Positions 35,367-44,673 of a stretch of DNA of 64,000 nt are shown piece by piece. The position numbers were made by a program, and so were the translations under genes. The notes under the pieces were generated by a model. The model was not told the DNA's origin. It searched no databases and saw only the letters and a list, made by a program, of their open reading frames with translations. Position 1 is the stretch's first letter; every line of letters starts with the position of its first letter. Origin of the DNA: Vibrio fortis (lineage in GTDB: Bacteria > Pseudomonadota > Gammaproteobacteria > Enterobacterales > Vibrionaceae); NCBI RefSeq assembly GCF_000695685.1, contig NZ_JFFR01000012.1:124001-188000 (forward strand), given 5' to 3'.

Positions 35367-36299
35367 CTATTTGTCGCTCTGCATTCTTTCCCAGATAGTC
35401 GGTGAGCCAATGTAATCTTGGACACAGCTAATGAACTCTTTCACCAACTTTGTCTGCTTTCTGTGTGGATACACAGCGTAGATGGCCGTCTCTTCGGTTG
35501 ATATACGATACTCAGGAAGTAACTGAACGAGCCCAAGGTCTTTCATTGGTGCGTGCAGGTTCGATTGGTCCAACAAACCATAACCCAACCCATCACTGAC
35601 GCCCGAAACAATAGTGCGTACGTCACTCACCTTATAATTGCCTTGCAGCGACAACACTTGATACGTATCGCCATTAGGTTGCTCACTAATGCGCAATTGA
35701 TCGAGCGTCATATCACCGTTGGTATAAATAATCGCAGGCAACGACAACAGATCCTGTGGCGTTTGTGGCTCACCATGCTCAGCGATAAAATCGTGCGATG
35801 CCACCAGCATAAAGTGACTATCTGCTATTTTCTTGGCGATAAGGTTTGATTCAACCAACTTACTGAAACGAAAGGCGATATCGATTTTACCCGCAATGAT
35901 ATTGGCAATCTTATCGTCCAGTGAGAGCACGATCTGAACATCGGGATAGCGACGCATAAATTGAGTCACGATCGGCTGCAAATACTGTTGTCCAAAATAG
36001 ATTGGAGAGGTAATCCGCAGTACACCTTTAGGTTCAGATTGATACGAGTCGGCAATTCCTTGAATCTGATTTAGGGTGTCTTGAAGCACACGAGCTTGCG
36101 CTAAGATCTCTTCACCCGCAGAAGTCAGTGAAAACGATCGTGTAGATCGATTGAGCAGCTGAACACCAAGGTCAGCTTCCAAGCGCTTGATCTGCTTAGA
36201 TAGAGACGAATTATCCATGTCATGAAGCGTTGCCGCTTTGGTAAAAGATCCCTGCTGAACCACATCAAGGAACAGAAGTAATTGGTTGGTATTTAACAC
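35367..36299 (-). CDS. LysR-family transcriptional regulator
   Basis: Transcription factor of 310 residues. N-terminal winged HTH about 1-60 (FLDVVQQGSFTKAATLHDMDNSSLSKQIKRLEADL split), followed by a periplasmic-binding-like effector domain about 90-295. The sequence GVQLLNRSTRSFSLTSAGEEIL is typical of the CrgA-type LysR subgroup. It lies 27 bases downstream of the Lrp/AsnC gene on the same strand and may be cotranscribed with it. Target and ligand are unknown. Confidence 0.9.
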   Translation of the reverse strand: MLNTNQLLLFLDVVQQGSFTKAATLHDMDNSSLSKQIKRLEADLGVQLLNRSTRSFSLTSAGEEILAQARVLQDTLNQIQGIADSYQSEPKGVLRITSPIYFGQQYLQPIVTQFMRRYPDVQIVLSLDDKIANIIAGKIDIAFRFSKLVESNLIAKKIADSHFMLVASHDFIAEHGEPQTPQDLLSLPAIIYTNGDMTLDQLRISEQPNGDTYQVLSLQGNYKVSDVRTIVSGVSDGLGYGLLDQSNLHAPMKDLGLVQLLPEYRISTEETAIYAVYPHRKQTKLVKEFISCVQDYIGSPTIWERMQSDK

Positions 36300-36326
36300 A
36301 TGACTCTCTTTAGAAAATAGATTCGG

Positions 36327-36767
36327 TTATCGTTCATCTTTCGGCGTATCCATCACCACCATGGTTGTGATGGACTGTACTTGAGGACACTCACCCAACA
36401 CATCCGCATGAAACTTTTTATAGCTGGGTAAATCTTGAGTTTCCACCCGCAACAGGTATTCGTTCGCCCCAGTAATGTTATGGCACTCGACTACCTCTTT
36501 TTCCAAACTGACATGATCTTCAAACTCTTGCTGCGCTGCTTTGCTGTGACTTGATAAACCAATAGAAACATACGCGATAAAGCCAACGCCCATTAAGGTG
36601 TTATCGAGAACGGCACGATAGCCCTGAATCACGCCTTGTTTCTCTAGTTCCTGAACGCGGCGCAATGTCGCAGACGGAGATAAACCGATGCGCTCCGAGA
36701 GCTCAATATTGGAGACTCTGCCGTCCGCTTTTAGCTCAAGCAATATCCTTTCGTCAAATCTATCCAT
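36327..36767 (-). CDS. Lrp/AsnC-family transcriptional regulator
   Basis: Feast/famine regulator of 146 residues: N-terminal HTH (DERILLELKADGRVSNIELS and ERIGLSPSATLRRVQELEKQG) and C-terminal RAM ligand-binding domain (residues about 65-140, with HNITGANEYLLRVE). The start ATG 36765-36767 (MDRFDERILLEL) aligns with family members. The frame stays open 37 codons further upstream without homology, so the longer form is rejected. It is divergent from a LysE-type exporter, the usual arrangement for amino-acid-responsive control, and a 16-base palindrome lies directly upstream. Confidence 0.9.
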   Translation of the reverse strand: MDRFDERILLELKADGRVSNIELSERIGLSPSATLRRVQELEKQGVIQGYRAVLDNTLMGVGFIAYVSIGLSSHSKAAQQEFEDHVSLEKEVVECHNITGANEYLLRVETQDLPSYKKFHADVLGECPQVQSITTMVVMDTPKDER

Positions 36768-36775
36768 AGGTGAAT

Positions 36776-36791
36776 TTAATTGTGCAATTAA
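36776..36791. promoter_or_regulatory. Palindromic operator candidate for the Lrp-like regulator
   Basis: TTAATTG-TG-CAATTAA, perfect 7-base arms around two bases, in the spacer between the divergent lrp-like and lysE-like genes. Confidence 0.45.
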
Positions 36792-36895
36792 TGAATTTAA
36801 CTCGAATAAAAGCACATAATTGCCCGACTTTCCACTTAGTATGAATCGTGACCGGTCAGACACAACTGTAATTTTCACTATTTAGGAACAACGCC

Positions 36896-37480
36896 ATGCC
36901 TTTTGAACAACTTACCGCACTCGCGTTATTTGCGTTTGTCTCGACCTTCACACCTGGCCCAAACAACATCATGTTGATGACTTCGGGCGCAAATGTAGGC
37001 TTCACCAAGACCATCCCACACATGCTGGGTATCGCACTTGGCTTCGCCATTATGCTGCTATTGGTCGGCTTTGGCTTAATGGGTTTGTTCCACAGCTTCC
37101 CTATTATTCACCAAGTATTGAAATATCTGAGCTTGGCTTACCTGGTTTATTTAGCGATTAAAATTGCTACCAGCGGTAAAGCAGAAGAGAAGGAAAGCTA
37201 CAAGCCGATGTCGTTTCTAGCTGCTGCAAGCTTTCAGTGGGTTAACCCGAAAGGATGGTCGATGGCATTAACGGCAATTTCGGTTTACAGCACTGGCAGC
37301 TCATGGGTTGAGCTCGCAATCATCGCCGCTATCTTTACGCTTGCTAACCTGCCATCCGTGACATTTTGGACAGCAGCGGGGAAACAGCTCCAGCACTGGT
37401 TGACGACTCCCTTGCGCATTAAAGGCTTCAACTACGCGATGGCATTGTTGCTGTTAGTTTCGACCGTACCAATGATTTAA
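36896..37480 (+). CDS. LysE/RhtB-family amino-acid exporter
   Basis: Inner-membrane efflux protein of 194 residues with about six helices. The N-terminal family signature is FTPGPNNIMLMTSGANVGF, with QWVNPKGWSMAL in the middle loop. Members export lysine, threonine, homoserine or related amino acids. The divergent Lrp/AsnC gene is the probable regulator. The specific substrate is not readable. Start ATG 36896 gives MPFEQLTALALFAFV. Confidence 0.92.
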   Translation: MPFEQLTALALFAFVSTFTPGPNNIMLMTSGANVGFTKTIPHMLGIALGFAIMLLLVGFGLMGLFHSFPIIHQVLKYLSLAYLVYLAIKIATSGKAEEKESYKPMSFLAAASFQWVNPKGWSMALTAISVYSTGSSWVELAIIAAIFTLANLPSVTFWTAAGKQLQHWLTTPLRIKGFNYAMALLLLVSTVPMI

Positions 37481-37508
37481 GTCCTTGCTGATCTATTTCT
37501 TACTCGAG

Positions 37509-37895
37509 CTACAACCAGCTAAAAAGCGCCTCTTGAGGCAGAGTCAACATAGACTGTCCATGAGGCGTTAATGTCCACACAAACCCTAGAATATTCAGAC
37601 CACAGCAGATGAAAAACAGCGTTTTAAAGGGCTGCTTTTGAGTCTTATGTCGAAACTGCTGCTGGGCTATCAACGCGCCTAGCCAGCCCCCACATAACGC
37701 AAGCAGATGAAGTGTATTCTCTGGGACACGCCACTCACCTTTTATTGCCGCTCGCTTATCTTTTGCGTAAGTGAAATAAGTCATCAGCCCTATCAATAAA
37801 TACCCTCCAAGCATCAGCTTTGAGCTTGAATAAAATGCGATCGAAAGGCTCACAATAAAGAGATAGGTAAACACAATTTTTAATGATGACGACAA
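37509..37895 (-). CDS. DUF1294 family membrane protein
   Basis: Small inner-membrane protein of 128 residues with about four hydrophobic helices (about 8-25, 28-45, 63-80, 92-108) and the family core MTYFTYAKDKRAAIKGEWRVPENTLHLLALCGGWLGAL spread over 38-75, including the basic QQQFRHKTQKQPF loop. Many DUF1294 proteins carry an N-terminal cold-shock domain; this one lacks it. The start is TTG 37893-37895 with AAGGGGA a few bases upstream. Function unknown. Confidence 0.8.
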   Translation of the reverse strand: MSSSLKIVFTYLFIVSLSIAFYSSSKLMLGGYLLIGLMTYFTYAKDKRAAIKGEWRVPENTLHLLALCGGWLGALIAQQQFRHKTQKQPFKTLFFICCGLNILGFVWTLTPHGQSMLTLPQEALFSWL

Positions 37896-37935
37896 GGTTA
37901 TCCCCTTTTGCGCAGCAGCTCACGAAGCTTAATAA

Positions 37936-38008
37936 CTACGCCCTGAATTCTTATAGAAAGGATGAGTAATAAGCCCGTTATTTGCGCTAGCCTACTCGCC
38001 TCATCCCT
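37936..38008. promoter_or_regulatory. MalT-box-like octamers upstream of the amylase gene
   Basis: GGGCGTAG on the minus strand (37936-37943), AGGATGAG on the plus strand (37959-37966) and AGGGATGAGG on the minus strand (37999-38008). The last differs at one base from the E. coli consensus GGGGATGAGG. The final box lies only 34 bases from the start codon, so which of these is functional is unclear. Confidence 0.5.
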
Positions 38009-38041
38009 ACATAACATGATGGAAGTTAAGGAATTATAACC

Positions 38042-39811
38042 ATGTACAATAAAAAACATACCATCTATCAAGTCTTTACACGGCTGTTTGGCAACCAAAA
38101 CACCAACAATAAGCCTTGGGGCACAATTGAAGAAAATGGCGTTGGTAAATTCAGTGATTTTACCGACAAAGCACTTTCTGAAATTAAAGACCTAGGCATC
38201 ACCCATATCTGGTATACCGGTGTCCCGCATCACGCAGTGATCAATGACTACCAAGAAGTGGGAATCACCCAAGATCATCCTAGTGTGGTTAAAGGCCGAG
38301 CTGGCTCTCCCTACGCGGTCAAAGACTACTACTCGGTCAATCCAGATTTGGCAGATAACCCGGAAAAGCGCGTTGAAGAGTTTGAGGCTCTCATTAAGCG
38401 CAGCCATGAGAATGGGTTACAAGTTATCATTGATATCGTACCAAACCATGTCGCCCGTCAGTATCGTGGTCATCACAATCCTGCTGGCGTTGAAGACTTC
38501 GGTGCCAGTGACGATACCAGTGTTGAGTATCACAGAGAGAATAACTTCTATTACATCCCAGATTCCCAGTTTGAGCTGCCGGATATCAACCCAGCCTTTA
38601 CACCACTTGGTGGAGAAGCGCACCCTAGCCTAGAAGTACCGTTCATTGAAAAGCCCGCCAAATGGACAGGAAACGGCTCACGTTTGGCTAAACCTAACTT
38701 CGACGATTGGTATGAAACGGTCAAAATTAACTACGGTATCAAGCCTGATGGCAGCAAAGACTTCCCTGAACTTCCGCAAGGCTATGAAGACAAAGACTAC
38801 ATCGAGCATTACCACTACTGGCAGCAGTTTGATGTACCTAGCTCTTGGGTTAAGTTCCGCGATATTGCGCTGTACTGGATCGCTAAAGGTGTTGATGGCT
38901 TCCGCTACGACATGGCAGAGATGGTACCTGTCGAGTTTTGGAGCTACTTGAACTCATCTATTAAAATGCGCAAATCCGATGCCTTTCTGATGGCAGAGGT
39001 CTACCAACCGGATCTCTACCGAGATTACATTCACCTCGGTAAGATGGATTACCTCTACGACAAGGTCGATCTCTATGATGGTCTAAAAGAGATCATGCAG
39101 GGCAAAGCCTCCACCGCGATCATTTCTGAGATTCAAGGCAAGATGCAGGACATTGAGCACCACATGCTGCATTTCTTAGACAATCACGATGAACAGCGTG
39201 TCGCATCGCCGGAGTTTTCTGGTAACCCAGAGATGGCAAGACCTGCAATGTTAGTGAGTGCTTTAATCAGTAGCTCTCCAACCATGCTCTATTTCGGTCA
39301 AGAAGTCGGTGAAGCCGGCGCTGAGAACGCTGGGTTTGGCCAGCCGTCACGCACCTCAATCTTTGATTACATTGGTGTGCCACAACACCAGAAATGGATG
39401 AACCACGGCAAGTTTGATGGTGGTCTCCTAAACGAAAGTGAAATCGCACTGCGTAATTTCTATAAACGCATCATGAACTTCACGTTAGAGCACTCTTCAA
39501 TGACAGGTGAATACGTCGATCTCTTCGCCAAAGGCGAGCTTTCTGACACTAGCCATGCCTTTCTACGATATGACGCCAAAGAGCTAGTTATCGCGACCAG
39601 TCGCTTTGCAACGCAAGGTAATGAGTCGATTAAAGTGACTATCCCTGAAGAGCATATCTCCGCTATGAACCTCGCTGACGGAACTTACTCTTTGGAAGAT
39701 AAAATTGAAGGCCTAGAAACGCAATCACTCACGGTAGATAACGGCATCGGGTATTTCAGTTGTGAATTGAAGCCATTAGCCGCATTAGCTTGGGTGTTGA
39801 AACTCAATTGA
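38042..39811 (+). CDS. Cytoplasmic alpha-amylase (GH13)
   Basis: Alpha-amylase-family hydrolase of 589 residues. No signal peptide (starts MYNKKHTIYQVFTRLFG), so it is predicted to act on imported maltodextrins or glycogen. GH13 regions in order: VIIDIVPNHV (I), GVDGFRYDMAEM with nucleophile Asp (II), LMAEVYQP with acid Glu (III), FLDNHDEQR (IV). A beta-sandwich C-domain follows. Start ATG 38042 is preceded by AAGGAA. It carries its own promoter region with MalT-box-like sites and ends at a strong terminator. Confidence 0.93.
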   Translation: MYNKKHTIYQVFTRLFGNQNTNNKPWGTIEENGVGKFSDFTDKALSEIKDLGITHIWYTGVPHHAVINDYQEVGITQDHPSVVKGRAGSPYAVKDYYSVNPDLADNPEKRVEEFEALIKRSHENGLQVIIDIVPNHVARQYRGHHNPAGVEDFGASDDTSVEYHRENNFYYIPDSQFELPDINPAFTPLGGEAHPSLEVPFIEKPAKWTGNGSRLAKPNFDDWYETVKINYGIKPDGSKDFPELPQGYEDKDYIEHYHYWQQFDVPSSWVKFRDIALYWIAKGVDGFRYDMAEMVPVEFWSYLNSSIKMRKSDAFLMAEVYQPDLYRDYIHLGKMDYLYDKVDLYDGLKEIMQGKASTAIISEIQGKMQDIEHHMLHFLDNHDEQRVASPEFSGNPEMARPAMLVSALISSSPTMLYFGQEVGEAGAENAGFGQPSRTSIFDYIGVPQHQKWMNHGKFDGGLLNESEIALRNFYKRIMNFTLEHSSMTGEYVDLFAKGELSDTSHAFLRYDAKELVIATSRFATQGNESIKVTIPEEHISAMNLADGTYSLEDKIEGLETQSLTVDNGIGYFSCELKPLAALAWVLKLN

Positions 39812-39833
39812 TTCTATATTTATCACTAATTAT

Positions 39834-39860
39834 AAAAGAGCCAAACGGCTCTTTTTTTTT
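39834..39860 (+). terminator. Terminator of the amylase gene
   Basis: AAAAGAGCC-AAAC-GGCTCTTTT followed by more T. Confidence 0.92.
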
Positions 39861-40145
39861 GATGATTATTAAGTGGTAAATAAAGCGCTAGTAATCTCAC
39901 AAAAATTAGGCTGAGTTCTCATCCTATTTACTCATCCTCCCTTCTACGCCTTTTTAAAATAATCACCCGTTTTGTGTGTTATCGATCCAATTAATTATCG
40001 TTTGGCCTAATACAAAATGTGATTCCGACACTATTTACTTTTAATTTCCTAATTTTAAATAACTTTGTTTATAAGGCTCACAAATAGATCACCGTATTCA
40101 ACATTACGATATTCATCGAGAATAAAACTAATATGGATATAACAC
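39861..40145 (+). other. Regulatory region upstream of pulA
   Basis: 285 bases upstream of the pullulanase gene. Its recognisable content is the phased MalT-box array at 39918-39951; the remaining 190 bases before the GTG start are AT-rich and show no clear gene, RNA or good CRP site. Confidence 0.5.
39918..39951 (-). promoter_or_regulatory. Phased array of three MalT-box-like octamers upstream of pulA
   Basis: On the minus strand AGGCGTAG (39944-39951), AGGATGAG (39931-39938) and AGGATGAG (39918-39925), each 13 bases from the next. AGGATGAG contains the E. coli core GGATGA. The exact spacing supports AGGCGTAG as a true variant of the same box. Confidence 0.65.
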
Positions 40146-43100
40146 GTGAATACAAAAAACTTTAAACTCTCTACCCTTGCAAAAGCAATGCTGCCAATCC
40201 TTGCTGCAAGCGCACTAAGTGCATGTGGAGATGACGACAGCAGCTACACCGCACCAACACCAGGTACGTCGGTACCGGGAGAAGTGGAACTTGCACCTAA
40301 CGTTGATCTGCCAGCCGCAGCTGCAACTCCAAGTGCCAATGAAGTTTCACTAAGCTACATCGCTGATACCACTTCAAACGTGGCGCGCATGTCCAATACC
40401 ACGACAGATTTCAGCAAATGGACTCTGGTATGTGGTGACAAATCCTTTACTGCGACATCTTCGGATCAATTTGGTCCAACTTGGCTAGTCGCGGCCAGCG
40501 AGGCAACCGGAAGCTGTAAGATCACCGATGGCACCACAGAGCAAGCATCGGTTAACCTTGATGCTTCTGATGCGGGTAGCACTGTTGGTGTAACCCATAC
40601 GGGTGAAAAAGTTTCAGGCTCGCGTCAGGACACCATGCTTAAGGGATACGGGCTTGACCAAGAAGGAACCGATGTAAAACTTCCTGAAGCACAACCTCCA
40701 GGTGAGTTGCCTGCTCCACCAGCTAATCACTTCGCCGTTCACCTTTATGATCCTCTAGGCGATAAGAAAGAAGAAGGCGCAGATAAAGACGGTTACGGCA
40801 ACCTTAACCTGCACATCTGGAACGATTCAAAGTGTGCAGCTGGCGATCCAAGCTATTTCAATGATGACTGGGAAGACACCAGTGTCACACCAGACGACTC
40901 AGACGAGTTCGGCCCAGTTTGGTATGTTCCTGTCACCGATGATGCAAGCCAATGTTTCAATCTCATCTTCCGTAATGCCAATAAAGATAAGCTGATTGGC
41001 GCTGACCTTGTTATCGACATTTCTGGCCAAGCTGACAATCCAGCTGTCACTTACATGGCTGGTAGCTCAACGTCTTATGCGACTCGCAGTGAAGCTTTTG
41101 AGGTTGCAGGTCCATCTTCTGAATTCACTATCGACAGTGTTGGCGCGATCCTGATTGACGACCAAACGCTAGTTTGGAGTGCAGGAAACGGAGCTGACCA
41201 AGTTCAGATCATGTTCAGTTCCAATGGTGAGTATCAAGTATCAGAAGATGGCGTCGTTAGCGGTGCATCTATCGTTCTTTCAAGCGCAACACTTACAGAC
41301 GCTCAAAAAGCCAAATTCCCACACTTAGCGGATTACCCAGCGTTCGAACTTCCTGACTTACCAGAAGAGCTATCACTTAGCTCATTAATGAAGGGCAGCT
41401 TAATTGCACTGGCTTCTTCTGATGGTGCTGAAGGCGAGCCAGCAGCACTGCGCTCTTCAACAGCAGTTCAATACGCAGGTGCACTGGATGCGATCTTTGC
41501 CGAGGCAGCCACCGACCTTGAATACGGTCCTATCTATGGTGATGACGGTGTGACCTTCCGCTTATGGGCACCAACCGCCTCTGAGGTTGAGCTGGTTGTC
41601 TACAACAGTGACAAATCAGAAGCTTCTCGCCACACCATGCAAGAAGACAGCGCTACGGGTAGTTGGAGTGTTGAAGTCGAAACTGATTCAGTCGATAGCA
41701 AGTTCTACCGCTATGCGATGAAGGTCTTCCAACCAAGAGAGCAGAAGGGTTACAGCTACGAAGTGACAGACCCATACTCTGTCAGCTTATCTATGAACTC
41801 TTTCTACAGCCAAGCTGTGGATCTAGATTCTGACGAACTGAAGCCAGCTGGTTGGGATGGATTAGATGCCCCACATTCACAAAACCCAGACAATGGCGAT
41901 TTAGCGAATATGGTGATCTACGAATCTCACGTTCGTGACTTCTCAGCTCGTGACAAGAGCACTGACAACAAGGGTAAATACCTAGCATTTACTGAGCAAA
42001 ACTCAGTACCAGTGAATCATCTTAAAGAGCTTAGTGACGCGGGCATGACACACCTGCACTTAATGCCTGTATTCGATATCGCAACCATCAACGAAGATCC
42101 AAGCCAAGTGGCAGATATCGACGAACCATTCAGCAAGCTTTGCTCTTTGAATGAATCGATTAAGAACGACAGCCGTTACAGCGACTACTGCACTAGCGGT
42201 GGCACAATCGCCGAAGCTTTTGAAGAGCTTAAAGCGACTGATACCAAAGACAACGCAGTGGTAGAAGGCCTTAACGAGTACGTCCGTTCTGTCGACTCTT
42301 ACAACTGGGGCTATGACCCATTCCACTACACAGTGCCAGAAGGTTCTTACGCAACAGATGCGGAAGGTACCGCACGTATTCTTGAATTCCGTGAAATGGT
42401 TAAATCGGTCAAGCAAGATGTTGGCATGAACGTAGTAGTAGACGTGGTGTACAACCACACTAACGCTTCGGGCATGAATGACAAATCGGTACTCGATAAA
42501 GTCGTACCACTATATTACCAACGTCTGGTTCCAGATTCTGGTCTCGTAGAAACATCAACCTGTTGTGAAAACACGGCGCCAGAGCATGCGATGTTCGCGA
42601 AGCTGATCGACGATTCCATTCAAACTTGGGTGGAAGCGTACAAGATTGATGCATTCCGTTGGGACTTGATGGGCCACCACCCACTATCTCAAATGCAACA
42701 AACGCTCGCTGCAGCTCGTGAAGTCAATCCAGAGGTGTACTTCTACGGTGAAGGTTGGAACTTTGGTGAAGTTGAAAACAACCGTCGCTTTACACAAGCA
42801 ACACAACCTAACCTAGGTGGCACAGGCATCGGTTCTTTCTCGGACCGACTCAGAGATGCTGTTCGAGGCGGTAGCCCATTCGATGGTGGTGAAGCGATTC
42901 GTAAGACTCAAGGCTTCGCAACGGGCGCAGCAACACTGCCAAATGAGCTAATGGCCGATGATGAAGGCAATGTTTCTGACGTCGAGCTGGAGCGCGCGCT
43001 ACACCAAATCGACCTGACTCGTTTGGGCATGGCGGGTAACTTAAAAGACTTCAAGATGGTCGACTTCGAAGGCAACACCCAAGTAGGTTCATCCATTGAC

Positions 43101-44561
43101 TACAACGGCCAAGAAGCGGGTTACGCAGAGCAACCATGGGAAGTACAGAACTACGTATCAAAACACGATAACCAAACATTCTGGGACATCAACATGTACA
43201 AGGTATCGGAAGATGCTAGCGTAGATGTGCGTGTTCAAATGCAGACCATTGGTATGTCTACTGTACTACTAGGTCAAGCGATGCCGTTCAACCACATGGG
43301 TGGTGAGCTGCTGCGTTCAAAATCGATGCAACGTGACTCGTACGACTACGGCGATTGGTACAACCTCGTTGACTTCACTCTTACTGACAGTAACTGGAAC
43401 AAAGGTCTGCCAGCGAAAGACAAGGATGCGGATAACTACGACCAGATCGCTCGTGCGACTGCGGATCTAAACTCTCAGCCTCAAGCTGAACACATGGAGC
43501 GCATGTACAATAACTACAAAGAGTTGTTGATGCTTCGTTCTGCTTCGGATCTGATGACGCTACCAAGTGCACAAGAGATCATCAACCGTGTTGACTTCCG
43601 TAATACGGGTAAAGGCCAAACAACCGGTGTGATCGCAATGACCATCGATAACGGCAGTACCCAAACCGCGGATATCGACAGCTCAGTTGATGCAGTTGTA
43701 GTCATCATCAATGCGACTCCAGAAACACAAACAGTCGGTGATTTCGTTGACCACGAGAGCAAGCCAATTGTTCTGTCTGGCTTTGAATTGAGTGCTGCGC
43801 ATCAAGACAACGGTATTGCTGGAAATGCATCATTCATAGAAGGCAAGTTCTCAGTACCGGCTTGGTCTACCGCGGTATTCGTTCAACCAAGAGGCTCTGA
43901 GCGTGGCCTAGGTCTACCAGTTGCAGAAAAAAAAGCAGACTTACCACCGTTTGGTAAAACTAAGGTCTATATTGCAGGCGGCTTCGAGCAAGCTAGCTGG
44001 GATCCAGCAGCGATTGAAGTGCCTTACACCAACAGCGGTTTGTACACTATCGAGTTAGGCTTGGCTTCTGACACCGGCTATAAGTTCACGCATGGTGACT
44101 GGGACTCTCAAATTAGCTGCGGCGGTGAGAACTGTCCTTCAAACTTCTCTGATATGGGTATGTATGAGTTCTCATTGGACGCTTCTGATGTGGAAAACCC
44201 AGTAATTGTCGAAGCTAAGCTTGCTGAAAGCTACAAAGACAAAACTTGGTACATCCCAGGCACAATCTCAGGTAACTGGGGTCACGACGATGCACAGAAG
44301 ATGACCACAAATGCACAAGACGCAACTATGGTGAGCTTCACCACTGCAGAGCTGGCTGCGAACCAAGAGTTCCAATTCAAGTTTACTTGTGGAGATTGGG
44401 GACAGTGTGAGCATGGCTATAGTGATGTCGTGGTTGCTGAAGGTTCACTTGCCGTTACTGACAATGGTGGCAACCTAGCCTTTACACCTGCAAGTGAAGG
44501 CACCTACACAGTGACATTCGATATCATCTCTAAACAGGTGAACATCGCAGCGACTAAGTAA
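40146..44561 (+). CDS. pulA: Pullulanase-type lipoprotein (GH13 alpha-1,6-glucosidase)
   Basis: Secreted or surface debranching enzyme of 1471 residues that hydrolyses alpha-1,6 bonds of pullulan and branched dextrins. Lipoprotein signal with lipobox LSAC (Cys27), then a linker; two starch-binding-like modules (about 60-155 and 195-295, the second with NHFAVHLYDPLGD...LNLHIWNDSKC); an N-domain and CBM48 (YGPIYGDDGVTFRLWAPTASEVEL, about 460-560). The GH13 core has VVVDVVYNHT, IDAFRWDLMGHHP, YGEGWNFG and SKHDNQTFWD. Two further short beta-modules follow near 1270-1470 (KVYIAGGFEQASWDP, TWYIPGTISGNWGHDD). The start is GTG 40146 with GGAT upstream. A MalT-box array lies about 200 bases upstream. 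No type II secretion gene is nearby. Confidence 0.95.
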   Translation: MNTKNFKLSTLAKAMLPILAASALSACGDDDSSYTAPTPGTSVPGEVELAPNVDLPAAAATPSANEVSLSYIADTTSNVARMSNTTTDFSKWTLVCGDKSFTATSSDQFGPTWLVAASEATGSCKITDGTTEQASVNLDASDAGSTVGVTHTGEKVSGSRQDTMLKGYGLDQEGTDVKLPEAQPPGELPAPPANHFAVHLYDPLGDKKEEGADKDGYGNLNLHIWNDSKCAAGDPSYFNDDWEDTSVTPDDSDEFGPVWYVPVTDDASQCFNLIFRNANKDKLIGADLVIDISGQADNPAVTYMAGSSTSYATRSEAFEVAGPSSEFTIDSVGAILIDDQTLVWSAGNGADQVQIMFSSNGEYQVSEDGVVSGASIVLSSATLTDAQKAKFPHLADYPAFELPDLPEELSLSSLMKGSLIALASSDGAEGEPAALRSSTAVQYAGALDAIFAEAATDLEYGPIYGDDGVTFRLWAPTASEVELVVYNSDKSEASRHTMQEDSATGSWSVEVETDSVDSKFYRYAMKVFQPREQKGYSYEVTDPYSVSLSMNSFYSQAVDLDSDELKPAGWDGLDAPHSQNPDNGDLANMVIYESHVRDFSARDKSTDNKGKYLAFTEQNSVPVNHLKELSDAGMTHLHLMPVFDIATINEDPSQVADIDEPFSKLCSLNESIKNDSRYSDYCTSGGTIAEAFEELKATDTKDNAVVEGLNEYVRSVDSYNWGYDPFHYTVPEGSYATDAEGTARILEFREMVKSVKQDVGMNVVVDVVYNHTNASGMNDKSVLDKVVPLYYQRLVPDSGLVETSTCCENTAPEHAMFAKLIDDSIQTWVEAYKIDAFRWDLMGHHPLSQMQQTLAAAREVNPEVYFYGEGWNFGEVENNRRFTQATQPNLGGTGIGSFSDRLRDAVRGGSPFDGGEAIRKTQGFATGAATLPNELMADDEGNVSDVELERALHQIDLTRLGMAGNLKDFKMVDFEGNTQVGSSIDYNGQEAGYAEQPWEVQNYVSKHDNQTFWDINMYKVSEDASVDVRVQMQTIGMSTVLLGQAMPFNHMGGELLRSKSMQRDSYDYGDWYNLVDFTLTDSNWNKGLPAKDKDADNYDQIARATADLNSQPQAEHMERMYNNYKELLMLRSASDLMTLPSAQEIINRVDFRNTGKGQTTGVIAMTIDNGSTQTADIDSSVDAVVVIINATPETQTVGDFVDHESKPIVLSGFELSAAHQDNGIAGNASFIEGKFSVPAWSTAVFVQPRGSERGLGLPVAEKKADLPPFGKTKVYIAGGFEQASWDPAAIEVPYTNSGLYTIELGLASDTGYKFTHGDWDSQISCGGENCPSNFSDMGMYEFSLDASDVENPVIVEAKLAESYKDKTWYIPGTISGNWGHDDAQKMTTNAQDATMVSFTTAELAANQEFQFKFTCGDWGQCEHGYSDVVVAEGSLAVTDNGGNLAFTPASEGTYTVTFDIISKQVNIAATK

Positions 44562-44583
44562 TCGCTCGTTCAACGCCTACAAA

Positions 44584-44616
44584 AAAACGCTGACTCAGGT
44601 CAGCGTTTTCTTTTTC
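44584..44616. terminator. Bidirectional terminator between pulA and the LysR gene
   Basis: AAAACGCTGAC-TCAG-GTCAGCGTTTT followed by CTTTTT; the minus strand also ends in a T-run. Confidence 0.9.
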
Positions 44617-44673
44617 AACTCGTCTAAAAACGTAAGATCACAGAAAATTCAAGCTCGCAGAAATTAGGGCACA

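Noticed and set aside
42060..42458. 132-codon antisense frame in pulA
   Set aside because: Low-quality Cys/His/Val-rich sequence opposite the conserved GH13 core; a shadow frame.
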